Positions 54,522-63,999 of a stretch of 64,000 bases of DNA are shown piece after piece. The position numbers were made by a program, and so were the translations under genes. Each line of letters starts with the position of its first letter. Positions within the stretch are counted from its first letter, which is position 1. Below the pieces are notes generated by a model that had not been told where the DNA came from, ran no database searches, and saw only the letters and a list, made by a program, of their open reading frames with translations. The stretch comes from Saprospiraceae bacterium UBA1994 (lineage in GTDB: Bacteria; Bacteroidota; Bacteroidia; Chitinophagales; Saprospiraceae): positions 62,001 through 126,000 of the forward strand of contig DDCY01000022.1 of NCBI GenBank assembly GCA_002335865.1. Reading direction: 5' to 3'.

Positions 54522-55781
54522 GTGATTACAACTATAAAAATTTCACACCCAAGCAAAATCGCTAGAGGCACAATCAACCTTACAGGGAGTAAAAGTATAT
54601 CCAATAGAGCGCTTACCATACAGGCACTATGTTTAGGTGACTTCAATATCGAAAATTTATCTAATAGCGAAGACACTCAAACGCTTATCAAACTATTAGC
54701 CTCTAACGATAAAGCGCTCAACACTGGACATTCGGGTACGACTTATCGGTTTATGACTGCGTACTGTGCAGTGACTGGCAGAGAAACATTGCTGTCTGGG
54801 TCTGAGCGAATGAATAGTAGGCCCATCGGAGAACTGGTAAGAGCACTTAGGTCTCTAGGGGCCAATATTGATTATGTTGACAAAGAAGGTTATCCTCCAC
54901 TTCAAATTTCTTCTAAAAAGATCACTGGAAGTAGGGTTACACTTAAAGCAGATATAAGCTCTCAGTTCATCACTGCACTATTGCTAATTGCACCTAGGCT
55001 AACCAATGGACTAGAGGTCATACTCGAATCAGAGCCAGTTTCACGACCGTATATCGAGATGACACTTCGTATGATGGAGTACTTCGGAGTAACACACACT
55101 TGGAATGGCTTAGTTATTAAAATCGAAGGAAAAGATTACGTAGCTAAAGATTATTTCGTAGAATCAGATTGGTCTTCAGCATCATATCTATATGCTATAG
55201 CAGCATTGGCGGACGAGTCGGATATTACTATCAATGGACTGACAGACCAAGCATTGCAAGGAGATAGTGCCATAAGTAAAATGATGACTTCATTTGGAAT
55301 AGAAAGTATATTCTCCGATCGTAGTGTACGTATTACGAAGACAAATAATAATTCTGTGCCCTTCTTTGAGTACGACTTTATCTCACAGCCAGATATTGCT
55401 CAGACTATGTCGATTGTCGGAGCAGGAAAAGGAACATCAATGCTATTTAGTGGATTACAAACTTTAGCAATCAAAGAAACTGATAGAACTAAAGCTCTAA
55501 AAAAAGAGCTAAAAAAATATGGCGTCTCTTTCGTAAAAATGCCTACACGATTTGTTCAAAAATCTGAAGTACAATACTACATGCAAGAAGGAACGGCAAC
55601 ACCAAATGAAGATACAGAAATAGAAACCTATGACGACCATAGAATGGCAATGGCGTTTGCACCATTATCTCTTATGGTGCCCTTACGCATCAAAAACAAA
55701 GATGTCGTCAGAAAATCTTATCCTAACTATTGGGTGGACTTAGAGCACCTAGGATTTAATATAGAAAGGTTAGAGATATAA
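54522..55781 (+). CDS. aroA: 3-phosphoshikimate 1-carboxyvinyltransferase (EPSP synthase)
   Basis: AroA joins phosphoenolpyruvate to shikimate 3-phosphate in the aromatic amino acid pathway. The protein has 419 residues. Landmarks are 'LTGSKSISNRALTIQAL' at the N-terminus, 'NTGHSGTTYRFMTAY' (a variant of the common GNAGT phosphoenolpyruvate loop), 'SSQFITALLLIAP', 'ESDWSSASYLYAIA', 'KETDRTKALKKELK' and 'YDDHRMAMAFAPLSL'. The start is GTG. The stop lies at the base of a hairpin (55778-55804). No other shikimate genes are adjacent. Confidence 0.93.
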   Translation: MITTIKISHPSKIARGTINLTGSKSISNRALTIQALCLGDFNIENLSNSEDTQTLIKLLASNDKALNTGHSGTTYRFMTAYCAVTGRETLLSGSERMNSRPIGELVRALRSLGANIDYVDKEGYPPLQISSKKITGSRVTLKADISSQFITALLLIAPRLTNGLEVILESEPVSRPYIEMTLRMMEYFGVTHTWNGLVIKIEGKDYVAKDYFVESDWSSASYLYAIAALADESDITINGLTDQALQGDSAISKMMTSFGIESIFSDRSVRITKTNNNSVPFFEYDFISQPDIAQTMSIVGAGKGTSMLFSGLQTLAIKETDRTKALKKELKKYGVSFVKMPTRFVQKSEVQYYMQEGTATPNEDTEIETYDDHRMAMAFAPLSLMVPLRIKNKDVVRKSYPNYWVDLEHLGFNIERLEI

Positions 55782-55804
55782 CAATAATTAAAAATTACTG
55801 TTAT
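55778..55804 (+). terminator. Hairpin at the aroA stop codon
   Basis: ATAACAATAATT and AATTACTGTTAT form a 12-position stem with one mismatch around AAA. It includes the aroA stop codon and lacks a T run, so its role as terminator is doubtful. Confidence 0.3.
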
Positions 55805-56255
55805 GATAAAATAATCGCAATCATAGTTATCTACATGATTACTACTGACACATACGCACATGAGTTGGTTACTAAAAATAGATCAACCAATTGAGCTTGG
55901 ACAAATACATTGGCAAAGAGTATTATGACAAAGCACTTAAGCGTTCTGAAGAAAAAATCTTACCATTTTTGTGTTTTTTCAAGAAATGCTTAGCTGTCTT
56001 ACTTGTAGTAAATTTGGCAAAGAGATTATATCACGCCCTCTTATTATTGAGGTAATAAAAACGCACTTCATACCTCTTGTGGTATATAATAATAAAAGTA
56101 TATCCGTTGTAGAGTCCTTAACAAATATAACGAACCACCATGGAATAATACTGTTATAAGAATCGAAAATAGTAAAGGCAAATTACGATACTGATCAAAT
56201 TAACTATGCAGAATTAATGACTGAGTCTACCAAAAAGGATGTGCTGATAAAATAA
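55803..56255 (+). pseudogene. Frameshifted exported thioredoxin-like gene
   Basis: Pieces of one protein are spread over different frames in the right order. They are a signal-peptide-like stretch ('IIAIIVIYMITTDTYAHEL', from 55811), 'IELGQIHWQR' (55890-55919), 'YDKALKRSEEK' (from about 55924), 'TIFVFFQEMLSCLTCSKFG' (from 55962), 'KTHFIPLVVYNNKS', 'YNEPPWNNTVIRIENSKG' (56126-56179), and 'DTDQINYAELMTE' to a stop at 56255. Together they match exported thioredoxin-like proteins with a 'FQE..xC.TC' active site and a conserved 'YNEP.WNNPV' segment. At least four frame changes are needed, so the gene is dead unless the assembly is poor here. Confidence 0.75.
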
Positions 56256-56554
56256 ACACTAATAGTAATGCAGAAAAGTCAATTACAAAAAAGAAAAACA
56301 TTCCTCCTAAAGGAATGAAAAATATCGTAGACGGACTATCAAATCGTACCAATGCTAAATAGACAGGCCATAAGGGCTGATGCTCTTGTAGCTCAAAAGC
56401 AGCCACTAATAGACATTCTCTCTCCTAGACAATTAGCTATAATAGATATAATAACAGCAGGAAAAATCAAAAATAAAATATAGCGAAAACAAAAATTTAT
56501 AGAAAATTGGAAATCGATTGCTAAATAAAAAACCAGTTAGATCTCAAGGTTTAA
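56256..56554 (+). pseudogene. Possible second gene remnant, with a 43-residue open frame
   Basis: One frame reads 'KKKNIPPKGMKNIVDGL' and 'SNRTNAK' to a stop at 56361. A second frame opens at ATG 56352 and reads 'MLNRQAIRADALVAQKQPL' then 'DILSPRQLAIIDIITAGKI' to a stop at 56483. The overlap at 'NRTNA/NRQA' looks like another single-base frame change within one earlier gene. I do not recognise the family. It lies just after the broken thioredoxin-like gene, so the whole 770-base stretch looks like decaying sequence. Confidence 0.4.
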
Positions 56555-57154
56555 TTATTGCTTTTCTATTTCTAATCCATACGTCAACCAGTCTTCGTGA
56601 TAATCGATATCATGAAGAGTTTCTATTTTGGTGGTAGATAGATTTATTGATTCTGCCTTGCTTAGAGTCTGTGACGTTACCGCGTCAGTGCTCCATTCTA
56701 TATCAGAAATAAGTTCAGGATGGTAGCCATTCATCCCCAATAGATAGTATCCGCCGTCATGGACAGGACCAAGTACCATATCACTATTGTCAAGAGCTGC
56801 TGCCGCAGTCAAAATATGGTTAGAAGTAATGCCCGCGCAGTCGCTACCGATTACGATCATTTTATCATAGTCTTTCGATAGCGTAGAAAAAGCATCACGC
56901 AACCTATTTCCAAGATCGCCCCTTGCTTGCACCCTTTTATTAAAAACCTCTGATGACCAAACGTCATCCTCTATATAATCGCTATAGTACAAGTAGCGAT
57001 CTACTGAAGTTGCCTCGGCTACCTTTCTAGTATAGTCCAATAGAAGTTTATATATTCTCAATGCTTCTTCGTCACCTGTAGTAGCTGCTATTCGAGTTTT
57101 AGCCTTACCTAATACTGGATTCTTTATCATGATAATAAGGGCAACCCTATTCAT
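56555..57154 (-). CDS. TIGR04282/DUF2064-family glycosyltransferase-like protein
   Basis: The protein has 199 residues from the ATG at 57154; ATGs further upstream would extend the overlap with the adaptor gene. The pattern 'MIKNPVLGKAKTRIAATTG' near the start, 'KMIVIGSDCAGITSNHI' and 'MVLGPVHDGGYYLLGM' are those of the family labelled arsenosugar biosynthesis glycosyltransferase (TIGR04282), a GT-A-like fold. No arsenosugar genes are next to it, so that name should be taken only as a family label. The start overlaps the adaptor gene's stop by eight bases. Confidence 0.83.
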   Translation of the reverse strand: MNRVALIIMIKNPVLGKAKTRIAATTGDEEALRIYKLLLDYTRKVAEATSVDRYLYYSDYIEDDVWSSEVFNKRVQARGDLGNRLRDAFSTLSKDYDKMIVIGSDCAGITSNHILTAAAALDNSDMVLGPVHDGGYYLLGMNGYHPELISDIEWSTDAVTSQTLSKAESINLSTTKIETLHDIDYHEDWLTYGLEIEKQ

Positions 57155-58526
57155 CGTCTTCCTCATCATATTTTTCTTTCTCCTCTTTGACTCTTACTGC
57201 ATCACCTTGATCTAGTTTTTTAGATATTGCACTGTAAGGTCCTGTAACGACAACCTCTCCTTTCTCAAGTCCTGATGTGACTAATATATATTCATCATCC
57301 TGAATTCCCGTAGTGACATTGACCATGCGAACAGTATCCGCTTCCATTACAAATACTACTTCTTCTAATTCATCGTTAGCAGCCTTTTTCTTTTTGTTAT
57401 CCTTATCATCTTCTTTTTCTCTAACGGTAACAGCCTGGATAGGTATAGCCAATACATCATCCATAGTCTCAGTTTTGATATCTACAGAAGCGCTCATGCC
57501 TGGACGAAATGGGTAACGCTTATTAGGCCCTAGTAGATCTTTATAACTTTCGCTATCTACTCGCACTTTTACCACGAAATTAGTTACCTGATCCGTGTTA
57601 AGTGAAGCCGCTCCACCAATGTTACTCGCTGAGTTGGCAATCTCTGTTACGTGTCCAGAAAATTTGCGATCTAGATATGCATCTACTTCTATATCTACTT
57701 TGTCATTGAGCGATACTCTAAGGATATCATTTTCACTTACATCTACTTGTACTTCCATCGCAGATAGATTAGCGATACGCATCATCTCAGTACCTGCCAT
57801 CTGTATTGTTCCTACTACGCGTTCACCTTGCTCTACTGATAGAGAAGATACTATACCGTTTGTAGGAGACTTAATTATCGTACGGCTCAAACTTGTTCGC
57901 ATTTCACGCAGCGTGGCTTCTGCACTTTGCACAGAATAAGAAGCCCCTTCTACATTTTTTTTCGCAGATTCTAGCGTCGCTTCAGATGCCCTCATATTTG
58001 CAACTAAACCTTGAAGTGCTGATAGAGATTGATCAAATTCTACTTGAGATATTACACCTTCACTTAGCAACTTAACATTACGATCATGTACAGTTTTGGC
58101 ATTAGTTAGTTGTGCTTGTATTTGTTGTATCTGAGCTTTACTGGATTCAATCTGAGTGGCCGAAGCTGCTTTGTTAGCCTTAGCACTATTAACACTTGCA
58201 CGGCCTCTCTCTACTGTAGACTCATAAGTGTCAGGATCGATCTTAGCGAGCACCTGTCCCGTGTATACTGAATCTCCTTCTTGAACATATAGCTCCACTA
58301 TCTCTCCAGATACATCACTGCTTATCTTCACCTCCGTCTCAGGAAATATCTTTCCACTGGCTGTAACTTTCTCTAATATAGTTCTGTTATCAGCTTCTTC
58401 TACAGTCACCTCTATACCTCTTGGCTTACCTTGTCCCTTAAAGTATGCCGCAGCTATTAATGCTCCTATTCCAATGATAAGTACTGGCACTAACCACTTT
58501 CTAGATTTCTGCTTTTTAGTCGTCAT
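57147..58526 (-). CDS. Periplasmic adaptor protein of a tripartite efflux system
   Basis: The protein has 459 residues. An N-terminal anchor ('WLVPVLIIGIGALIAAAYF') leads to a barrel-sandwich (lipoyl-like) domain split by a helical hairpin. The first half is 'VKISSDVSGEIVELYVQEGD' and the second 'RTIIKSPTNGIVSSLSVEQG', with the hairpin at about 95-215. A beta-barrel domain follows ('VDVSENDILRVSLNDKVDIE'). This is the HlyD/MacA/RND adaptor layout. The acidic tail ('KEEKEKYDEEDDE') is unusual. It follows the TolC gene by 39 bases, but no RND or ABC pump gene is adjacent; the next gene is the glycosyltransferase-like one. Confidence 0.88.
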   Translation of the reverse strand: MTTKKQKSRKWLVPVLIIGIGALIAAAYFKGQGKPRGIEVTVEEADNRTILEKVTASGKIFPETEVKISSDVSGEIVELYVQEGDSVYTGQVLAKIDPDTYESTVERGRASVNSAKANKAASATQIESSKAQIQQIQAQLTNAKTVHDRNVKLLSEGVISQVEFDQSLSALQGLVANMRASEATLESAKKNVEGASYSVQSAEATLREMRTSLSRTIIKSPTNGIVSSLSVEQGERVVGTIQMAGTEMMRIANLSAMEVQVDVSENDILRVSLNDKVDIEVDAYLDRKFSGHVTEIANSASNIGGAASLNTDQVTNFVVKVRVDSESYKDLLGPNKRYPFRPGMSASVDIKTETMDDVLAIPIQAVTVREKEDDKDNKKKKAANDELEEVVFVMEADTVRMVNVTTGIQDDEYILVTSGLEKGEVVVTGPYSAISKKLDQGDAVRVKEEKEKYDEEDDE

Positions 58527-58565
58527 ATCGTGTTGATTTATATTGTCGTTTGTTTGGCACTTTAA

Positions 58566-60002
58566 TTATTTCAGAGAGATCGGTCTACCCATGTAGAAGT
58601 CAACTACCTTAGCCTTAAATAAGTAATCATACTTTGCTATAATCAAGCTGATCTCTGCGTTATCAAGCAGAGATCTCGAATTGACATAGTCAAAACTATT
58701 GATCGAACCGAGATCATATTGTTTAGTTGCATTGGTATAAGCAGCAGATTGTGCATCTCTACTTTTCTTCGCTGCTTGATAGCTTTTACTCGCAGCTCGT
58801 GCATCTGCTAATGCTTGTTGAACATTAGTTTTTAAAGTGTTTTTTTGTCTTTCTACATTTAGCGTACTACTCATAGTGTTGAGCCTAGCTTGTTCCATTC
58901 CTGATTTTACTCGGTAATTATTATAGATTGGAACACTTACACCTAATCCAAATCCATAAGAGATGTTTTCGTCTAATTGATTTACATAAGGGTTTTCAAC
59001 TAGTCTCGGTGAAACACTTTGAGATGTTATTACTGAAGGTGCTCCGTCAATTAGTACTTGACTATCATTTGTGCCTACATTAAATCCATCTATTTTTCTA
59101 CTCTGGTTACTGTACTGAGTTCCTATATTTCCTGAAGCATTGATGCTAGGATATAAAGATGCCTTAGCAATTTTTTCCCCAAATTCAGCTGACCTTACAT
59201 CTAACTCTGCCGCTCTTATCCCTGGTTGACTAGACAAGGCTGAAGCATATATCTCATCAAAAGTTATCACATCTGAATCTAATATAATTTCAACGTTTGA
59301 TGGTCGATCCAATATCATTTCATAACCTGGCTCAATAAGTAAGAGTTGCTTAAGATTAAGAAAGGCGATCGTTACAGCATTTTGCTGAGAGATAATGCTT
59401 TGTTCACCTCTAGCCATTTGAGCTTCTAAATCTAATAATTCGTTTGAAGGTCTTACACCTGCATTGATTAATGACTCTACTTGATTGTATTGTTCAGAAT
59501 TAAGCTTTTGTTGAGCTACCGCATTTTTTAGATTTTCCTCGGCAAATAGTACGCTGAGATAAGCATTGGCCACAAACAAAGCGATATCTCTCTCTGATTG
59601 CTTAACGCTATAACTAGCTGATTCTTGGTTTACCTCACTTTGCTTGATTGTATTACTGATTCTACCCGAATTATAAAGTGTGACACCCGAACTTAATGAA
59701 AAGCCATTACTAAAAAATGACTGCGTTATAAATTCATTGTTGGTAGGGTCGACAGTACGACCAAAATTTAACCCCAAATTAGTACTCCCGTTTAGGCTTG
59801 GATACCTACTATGTGAAGCCGTTTTTTTAGATATATTGGCCTGCTCAATACTAAGTCTTCCTTGTTGGATATCTAGATTGTTTTGCATGGCATGATTGAT
59901 ACACTTTTCAAGATTCCAGATGTCTTGTGCTATCGCTGTTGCAGACCATAGAGCGACCATAAAGCAGATGGCTAGTAGTCGATTGATAGTTTTGTTGATC
60001 AT
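58566..60002 (-). CDS. TolC-family outer-membrane efflux protein
   Basis: The protein has 478 residues, with a signal peptide ending near 'WSATAIAQD'. Two OEP repeats of long helices and short strands follow, each about 200 residues: 'NLEKCINHAMQNNLDIQQG' opens the first, and 'DEIYASALSSQPGIRAAELD' the second. 'YGFGLGVSVPIYNN' is a typical beta segment. TolC proteins form the outer-membrane duct for an inner-membrane pump joined by an adaptor; the adaptor gene is directly downstream. The inner-membrane pump is not in the window. Confidence 0.9.
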   Translation of the reverse strand: MINKTINRLLAICFMVALWSATAIAQDIWNLEKCINHAMQNNLDIQQGRLSIEQANISKKTASHSRYPSLNGSTNLGLNFGRTVDPTNNEFITQSFFSNGFSLSSGVTLYNSGRISNTIKQSEVNQESASYSVKQSERDIALFVANAYLSVLFAEENLKNAVAQQKLNSEQYNQVESLINAGVRPSNELLDLEAQMARGEQSIISQQNAVTIAFLNLKQLLLIEPGYEMILDRPSNVEIILDSDVITFDEIYASALSSQPGIRAAELDVRSAEFGEKIAKASLYPSINASGNIGTQYSNQSRKIDGFNVGTNDSQVLIDGAPSVITSQSVSPRLVENPYVNQLDENISYGFGLGVSVPIYNNYRVKSGMEQARLNTMSSTLNVERQKNTLKTNVQQALADARAASKSYQAAKKSRDAQSAAYTNATKQYDLGSINSFDYVNSRSLLDNAEISLIIAKYDYLFKAKVVDFYMGRPISLK

Positions 60003-60182
60003 TTGAGTCGTTTTGATACTTATTGTAGATTCTCTTTCTGGATAATTAGACTGTACTAAATTTTCCTTATCATCCTATATAGCTTCTTTTGCACAATATT
60101 ATCTTACTGTATAGTAATATCCCAACTATTTATATGAAATATAGCCTATAGCAGATAAACGGAAAGAAAATAGGCTGAAAAG

Positions 60183-61502
60183 TTAATATTTCCCAATGGC
60201 AATGACCTGTTGAGTATCTATGATACGATCATATTGCTGAATGAAATCTCTGTAATAAAGGATCGTAGTATAGAAGTTAACTGTCTCTTCACTATCCCCT
60301 TCGAGTTCGTCATAATATGGTTTGCCATCAGCTCCTTTAGTCGCAAACAAGTAATTGTACACACCTTGTTTCATTGGAATAGTAACATGATACCCTTTGT
60401 GTTTGTTATTGTATTGCATCTTATAAACCTCTTCTAATTTCCAATCTGTAAATGCGCCAACTACATACACTTCGTCCAAATTTTGATTCATTTTTAATGC
60501 AAATGAAACATCAGCATAGTCCGCGTTAAAGTTTGATTCATTACTTTGAGAATTCACATTATTAGACGAAGGTTGAAAATCGAAGTTTTGAACAATATAT
60601 CTTCCATCAAAATCTACTTCATCTCTGTACACTCTATAGGCTCTAGGCTTTTCAGTATGCAATAATACGTTAGTCCCTTGATCATGAAGATCTATTTCTG
60701 ACACATAAGCTGTAGTATATTGTAACGATCTAATGTCAAATTGCCTAAACTCTTTACCCGCGGCCATGGCGAGTTTCCCTGTATTATCAAAGTTGACTCG
60801 ATTACGAGAAATAAACTTTGGCGGAGAATTGTTAATCATGTTATCCCAACGATTATTTTGCACAATAGAAAGTGAAAGTTCGTTCATAGGGTCTCCTATT
60901 CTCATTTCTCCAAGATCAACCTTTACATCCAATTGTTGGTGAGAGTTACTCTTTGTTACATCATTAACTCTCTGTAAATCTGTAAAAAGCTGTACTTGTT
61001 CTTCGTCAATCATAAATCTGCGCATAATTACAGGATTGGTCATCACTTCATCGTCATAAACAATTAATATATAATTACCGCTGATACGAAACTGTATATC
61101 TTCATTGGGTAGGGTCAACGAAAAATTGACATAATCCACGTAAGTGTTAGTCGAAAATTGATAATTTTGAATCTCTTCACCATTAAATCCTTCAATATAT
61201 TCTATTTCTTCTAAATCAGAGGCTTTCCAATTGCGGTCACAATGAACTACTCTATAAAAATACTCGTTGGCGTCATCTGACATCTCATCAAACCTAAGTG
61301 TAAAAGACCTGAAGCCGCTATTAAGTCCAATGATTGGGACTAACGCAGGCTGATTATTAATATAAATCTGTACAGACCTAATCAGTTCATCATACACACG
61401 ATCTTCGTATACGAAGTCTGCGTCTTGTGCACTCATTGATGATGCAAACAACAATATAAATGCTGAAAAAATCAATCGGAGATAATTATTCATATTCTTC
61501 AT
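60183..61502 (-). CDS. Type IX secretion system plug protein (DUF5103)
   Basis: The protein has 439 residues from the ATG at 61502, which gives a clean signal peptide ('LIFSAFILLFASSMSAQ'); an ATG at 61520 adds six residues. The DUF5103 pattern is clear: 'GLNSGFRSFTLRFDEMSDDA', 'YFYRVVHCDRNWKASDLEEI', 'NYILIVYDDEVMTNPVIMRR', and a late 'YVVGAFTDWKLEEVYKM' segment. The family has been renamed T9SS plug: it closes the periplasmic side of the large SprA translocon. Its presence fits with the T9SS-like tail of the M43 protease in this window. Confidence 0.85.
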   Translation of the reverse strand: MKNMNNYLRLIFSAFILLFASSMSAQDADFVYEDRVYDELIRSVQIYINNQPALVPIIGLNSGFRSFTLRFDEMSDDANEYFYRVVHCDRNWKASDLEEIEYIEGFNGEEIQNYQFSTNTYVDYVNFSLTLPNEDIQFRISGNYILIVYDDEVMTNPVIMRRFMIDEEQVQLFTDLQRVNDVTKSNSHQQLDVKVDLGEMRIGDPMNELSLSIVQNNRWDNMINNSPPKFISRNRVNFDNTGKLAMAAGKEFRQFDIRSLQYTTAYVSEIDLHDQGTNVLLHTEKPRAYRVYRDEVDFDGRYIVQNFDFQPSSNNVNSQSNESNFNADYADVSFALKMNQNLDEVYVVGAFTDWKLEEVYKMQYNNKHKGYHVTIPMKQGVYNYLFATKGADGKPYYDELEGDSEETVNFYTTILYYRDFIQQYDRIIDTQQVIAIGKY

Positions 61503-61658
61503 TAAATAACGCATATACATTATTAACCACTTGGGGCCAATGATTAGTTTGGCCTGAGGTGTTAAATAGTATTTAAAATACGTACGAAAGAGTGGCTAAC
61601 TCTAAAAGCCAGTTCTATAGTAACCTCATATCTAATAGGTTAATCAAACTAAAAAAAC

Positions 61659-62681
61659 CTAAGCCCACACCTTACATCCTTCTGTACAGTTCTTACAGAT
61701 ATCGATTTGATCTCTACCTTTGAGCAATTGCTTACGGAATTTATCATAATCTTCACCTTGCCAAATTTCTTGAAAAGGTTTGTCTTTCATATCACCTAAT
61801 CTATGTTGTGCATCCTTATCAAAACAACATGGCACTACTAGTCCGTCCCACGTAATCACGCAGGCATGCCATAGTTTCCAGCAGTGATTGAGTAGTTTGT
61901 TTTTGACGCTATAAGTTCCGTCAGTATTCTTTTTATATCTAGAGTATTTTTCAATCGTAGGTATGAGATCATTGCCCTGTTCGTACTCATAAACTTGTGC
62001 CGTCTTTAGTTTTACTTCATCTATACCTATTTCTTCTGCGATCTTGTATATCTCGTCTATCTGATGCTCATTCGGTTTTACTACCAAGAACTGAAATATG
62101 GTATGTGGTGTGGCAGAGTTCATCTCCTTTTTCCACTTGACAATATTACGCGCTCCTTGAAGTACTGATTCTAAATTACCTTCCTTTCGATAGTTTTCGT
62201 AAGTCTCTTGAGTCGTGCCGTCAACTGATATTATCATACGATCTAATCCAGATTCTATGGTTTTCTTAGCATTAACATCGTTGAGAAAATGGCCGTTGGT
62301 AGAAGTTATGGTGTAGATGCCCTTGTCCTTGGCATACTTCACCATATCTAGAAATCCAGGGTTGATATATGGCTCACCTTGAAAGTAGAAAATTAGATAA
62401 ATCAGTTGCTTATGAAGTTCGTCAATAGTCTTACGAAAGAAGTCCTGCTTCAGATTACCTGTAGGTCTAGAGAAGGCTCTCAGTCCACTTGGACATTCTG
62501 GGCATCTTAAATTACACGCTGTAGTCGGTTCTATCGATATGGTCATCGGCAGTCCCCACTGCGTTGCTTTACTTGTCCACTTAGTAACATAGTAAGAGCT
62601 AAGCAGTTTTCCTACATTCAACAGCCTACGCAGTGTAAGTTTACTAACAAAATTAAGTACGTCTTTGGTGTAAATTGCCAT
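61659..62681 (-). CDS. Radical SAM/SPASM domain protein
   Basis: The protein has 340 residues from the ATG at 62681; a TTG one codon upstream is also possible. The radical SAM cluster site is 'CNLRCPECPSGLRAF' (CxxxCxxC), near residue 56. The C-terminal SPASM region has 'CWKLWHACVITWDGLVVPCC' and closes with 'DICKNCTEGCKVWA', enough cysteines for an extra iron-sulfur cluster. SPASM enzymes often modify peptides, but many handle other substrates, and no precursor peptide gene is visible beside it. The upstream neighbour on the same strand is the DinB-like gene. Confidence 0.86.
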   Translation of the reverse strand: MAIYTKDVLNFVSKLTLRRLLNVGKLLSSYYVTKWTSKATQWGLPMTISIEPTTACNLRCPECPSGLRAFSRPTGNLKQDFFRKTIDELHKQLIYLIFYFQGEPYINPGFLDMVKYAKDKGIYTITSTNGHFLNDVNAKKTIESGLDRMIISVDGTTQETYENYRKEGNLESVLQGARNIVKWKKEMNSATPHTIFQFLVVKPNEHQIDEIYKIAEEIGIDEVKLKTAQVYEYEQGNDLIPTIEKYSRYKKNTDGTYSVKNKLLNHCWKLWHACVITWDGLVVPCCFDKDAQHRLGDMKDKPFQEIWQGEDYDKFRKQLLKGRDQIDICKNCTEGCKVWA

Positions 62682-62756
62682 CAAACGCTAAGATAAGTTT
62701 ATAATCAATTACTTATATAGAGACTGTGTTGGATTACTACTAATGTGACAAATAGA

Positions 62757-63272
62757 CTATAGTTCGAGACCGTACCTATCCTTAAACAAATTGAGATGGT
62801 GTATCGCATGTCCTGCCGACATATAGGCTAAAGCACGTACAGAGACCAGACTATTAGACGCAAATCCGATTTTCTCAGTATCCTCTAATCTCATAAGACG
62901 AAACATGGTCATGGTGCTATTTAAAGTTGTCTTGATAATCGCGATCAGGTCCTCTGCAGATAAATGTGAAAAATCATTGGACTCTATATAAGGGTCCTGC
63001 TCAAATCCAGTTAATGGTGTCTCATCTCCTCTACTTATCCGCAATGCTCTATAAGCGAATATTTTATCCGAATCACAAAGGTGAATAATACACTCTCTTA
63101 CTGTCCATTTATCAGGACCATACTTGTAGTCTAGATCTAGATTAGGTTTAGAAAGTAAATTGATATACGATTCCAAATTGGATTGCATACACTCTATCAC
63201 ATCACCAGCTTGCACATTCGTTACGTAACGATGATAGTATTCATTGTATTCGGATATGAGAGGTCTTTTCAT
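62757..63272 (-). CDS. DinB-family (DfsB-like) four-helix protein
   Basis: The protein has 171 residues in a four-helix bundle of the DinB/YfiT type. Metal-ligand histidines appear in 'IIHLCDSDKIFAYRALRI' near residue 80 and in 'AYMSAGHAIHHLNLFKDRY' near the end. The family includes thiol-dependent transferases and hydrolases, such as bacillithiol transferases. The bacilliredoxin at 50 kb makes bacillithiol use possible, but the activity of this member is not shown. Confidence 0.82.
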   Translation of the reverse strand: MKRPLISEYNEYYHRYVTNVQAGDVIECMQSNLESYINLLSKPNLDLDYKYGPDKWTVRECIIHLCDSDKIFAYRALRISRGDETPLTGFEQDPYIESNDFSHLSAEDLIAIIKTTLNSTMTMFRLMRLEDTEKIGFASNSLVSVRALAYMSAGHAIHHLNLFKDRYGLEL

Positions 63273-63489
63273 TCAGTGAAAGTAAGAAATTCTAGGCTTT
63301 TGTTGAGAGATAGGAGATGGGTGTCTATAGCATATGTTATGTCACTACCGAGAGTTTCACTTTTACTTTGCAAGTAAGTCGAACAAATTTTTAAAACAAA
63401 ACTATCCGTGTTTTCTACGAAACCCACATTATAATCGTTCGGCGCCCAAATCGCTCCAAATGTTTGTTTACCTACTAGACAGTAAAAAT

Positions 63490-63999
63490 TTACAGCGAAC
63501 CAACAATCAGCTTTCCGTGATAAGATTTTCCTCCTATCAACTTATGGATCGCATTGATATTATCCGAAGTAATTTTACCCGCAGATATAATATTTATCTC
63601 TGGACCAGCAATCTCAATTATTTGCTTCAATATTTGAACTCCTTGAGCTGCCGTTGACTTTCCTCCAGAGGTCAGTACCGACCTGATGTCTGTCATTTTT
63701 AAAGCGGTAATCGCTAACAGTATATCAGGACAGTTGTCTATCGCTTTATGGAAGGTAACAGGAAGATCTCCGGCTAACTCACAGATATGTTGAGTGAGCT
63801 CAATATTGATGCTTTTGTCTAGATGTAGCGCTCCGAATACTATGCCTTGTATATCGCATTGAATGAGCTCAGAAAGTGAAGTTTTCATCTGTGCAACATC
63901 TTCTTGACTATAGACAAAGTCTCCACCACGATTTCGCAACATCACTTTAATAGGAATATCCACCTTGGCTCTCACAGCCTTAATAAAATTAATATCTGG
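63490..63999 (-). CDS. cutC: CutC family protein (5' end cut by window)
   Basis: The frame is open to the window edge, and 170 residues are visible. They match the C-terminal two thirds of the CutC TIM barrel: 'VDIPIKVMLRNRGGDFVYS', 'QGIVFGALHLDKSI', 'LPVTFHKAIDNCPD', 'SVLTSGGKSTAAQGVQIL' and 'INIISAGKITSDNI'. CutC was named for copper tolerance, but its biochemical role is unclear. Nothing larger than 220 bases lies between it and the DinB-like gene. Confidence 0.9.
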   Translation of the reverse strand, partial: PDINFIKAVRAKVDIPIKVMLRNRGGDFVYSQEDVAQMKTSLSELIQCDIQGIVFGALHLDKSINIELTQHICELAGDLPVTFHKAIDNCPDILLAITALKMTDIRSVLTSGGKSTAAQGVQILKQIIEIAGPEINIISAGKITSDNINAIHKLIGGKSYHGKLIVGSL

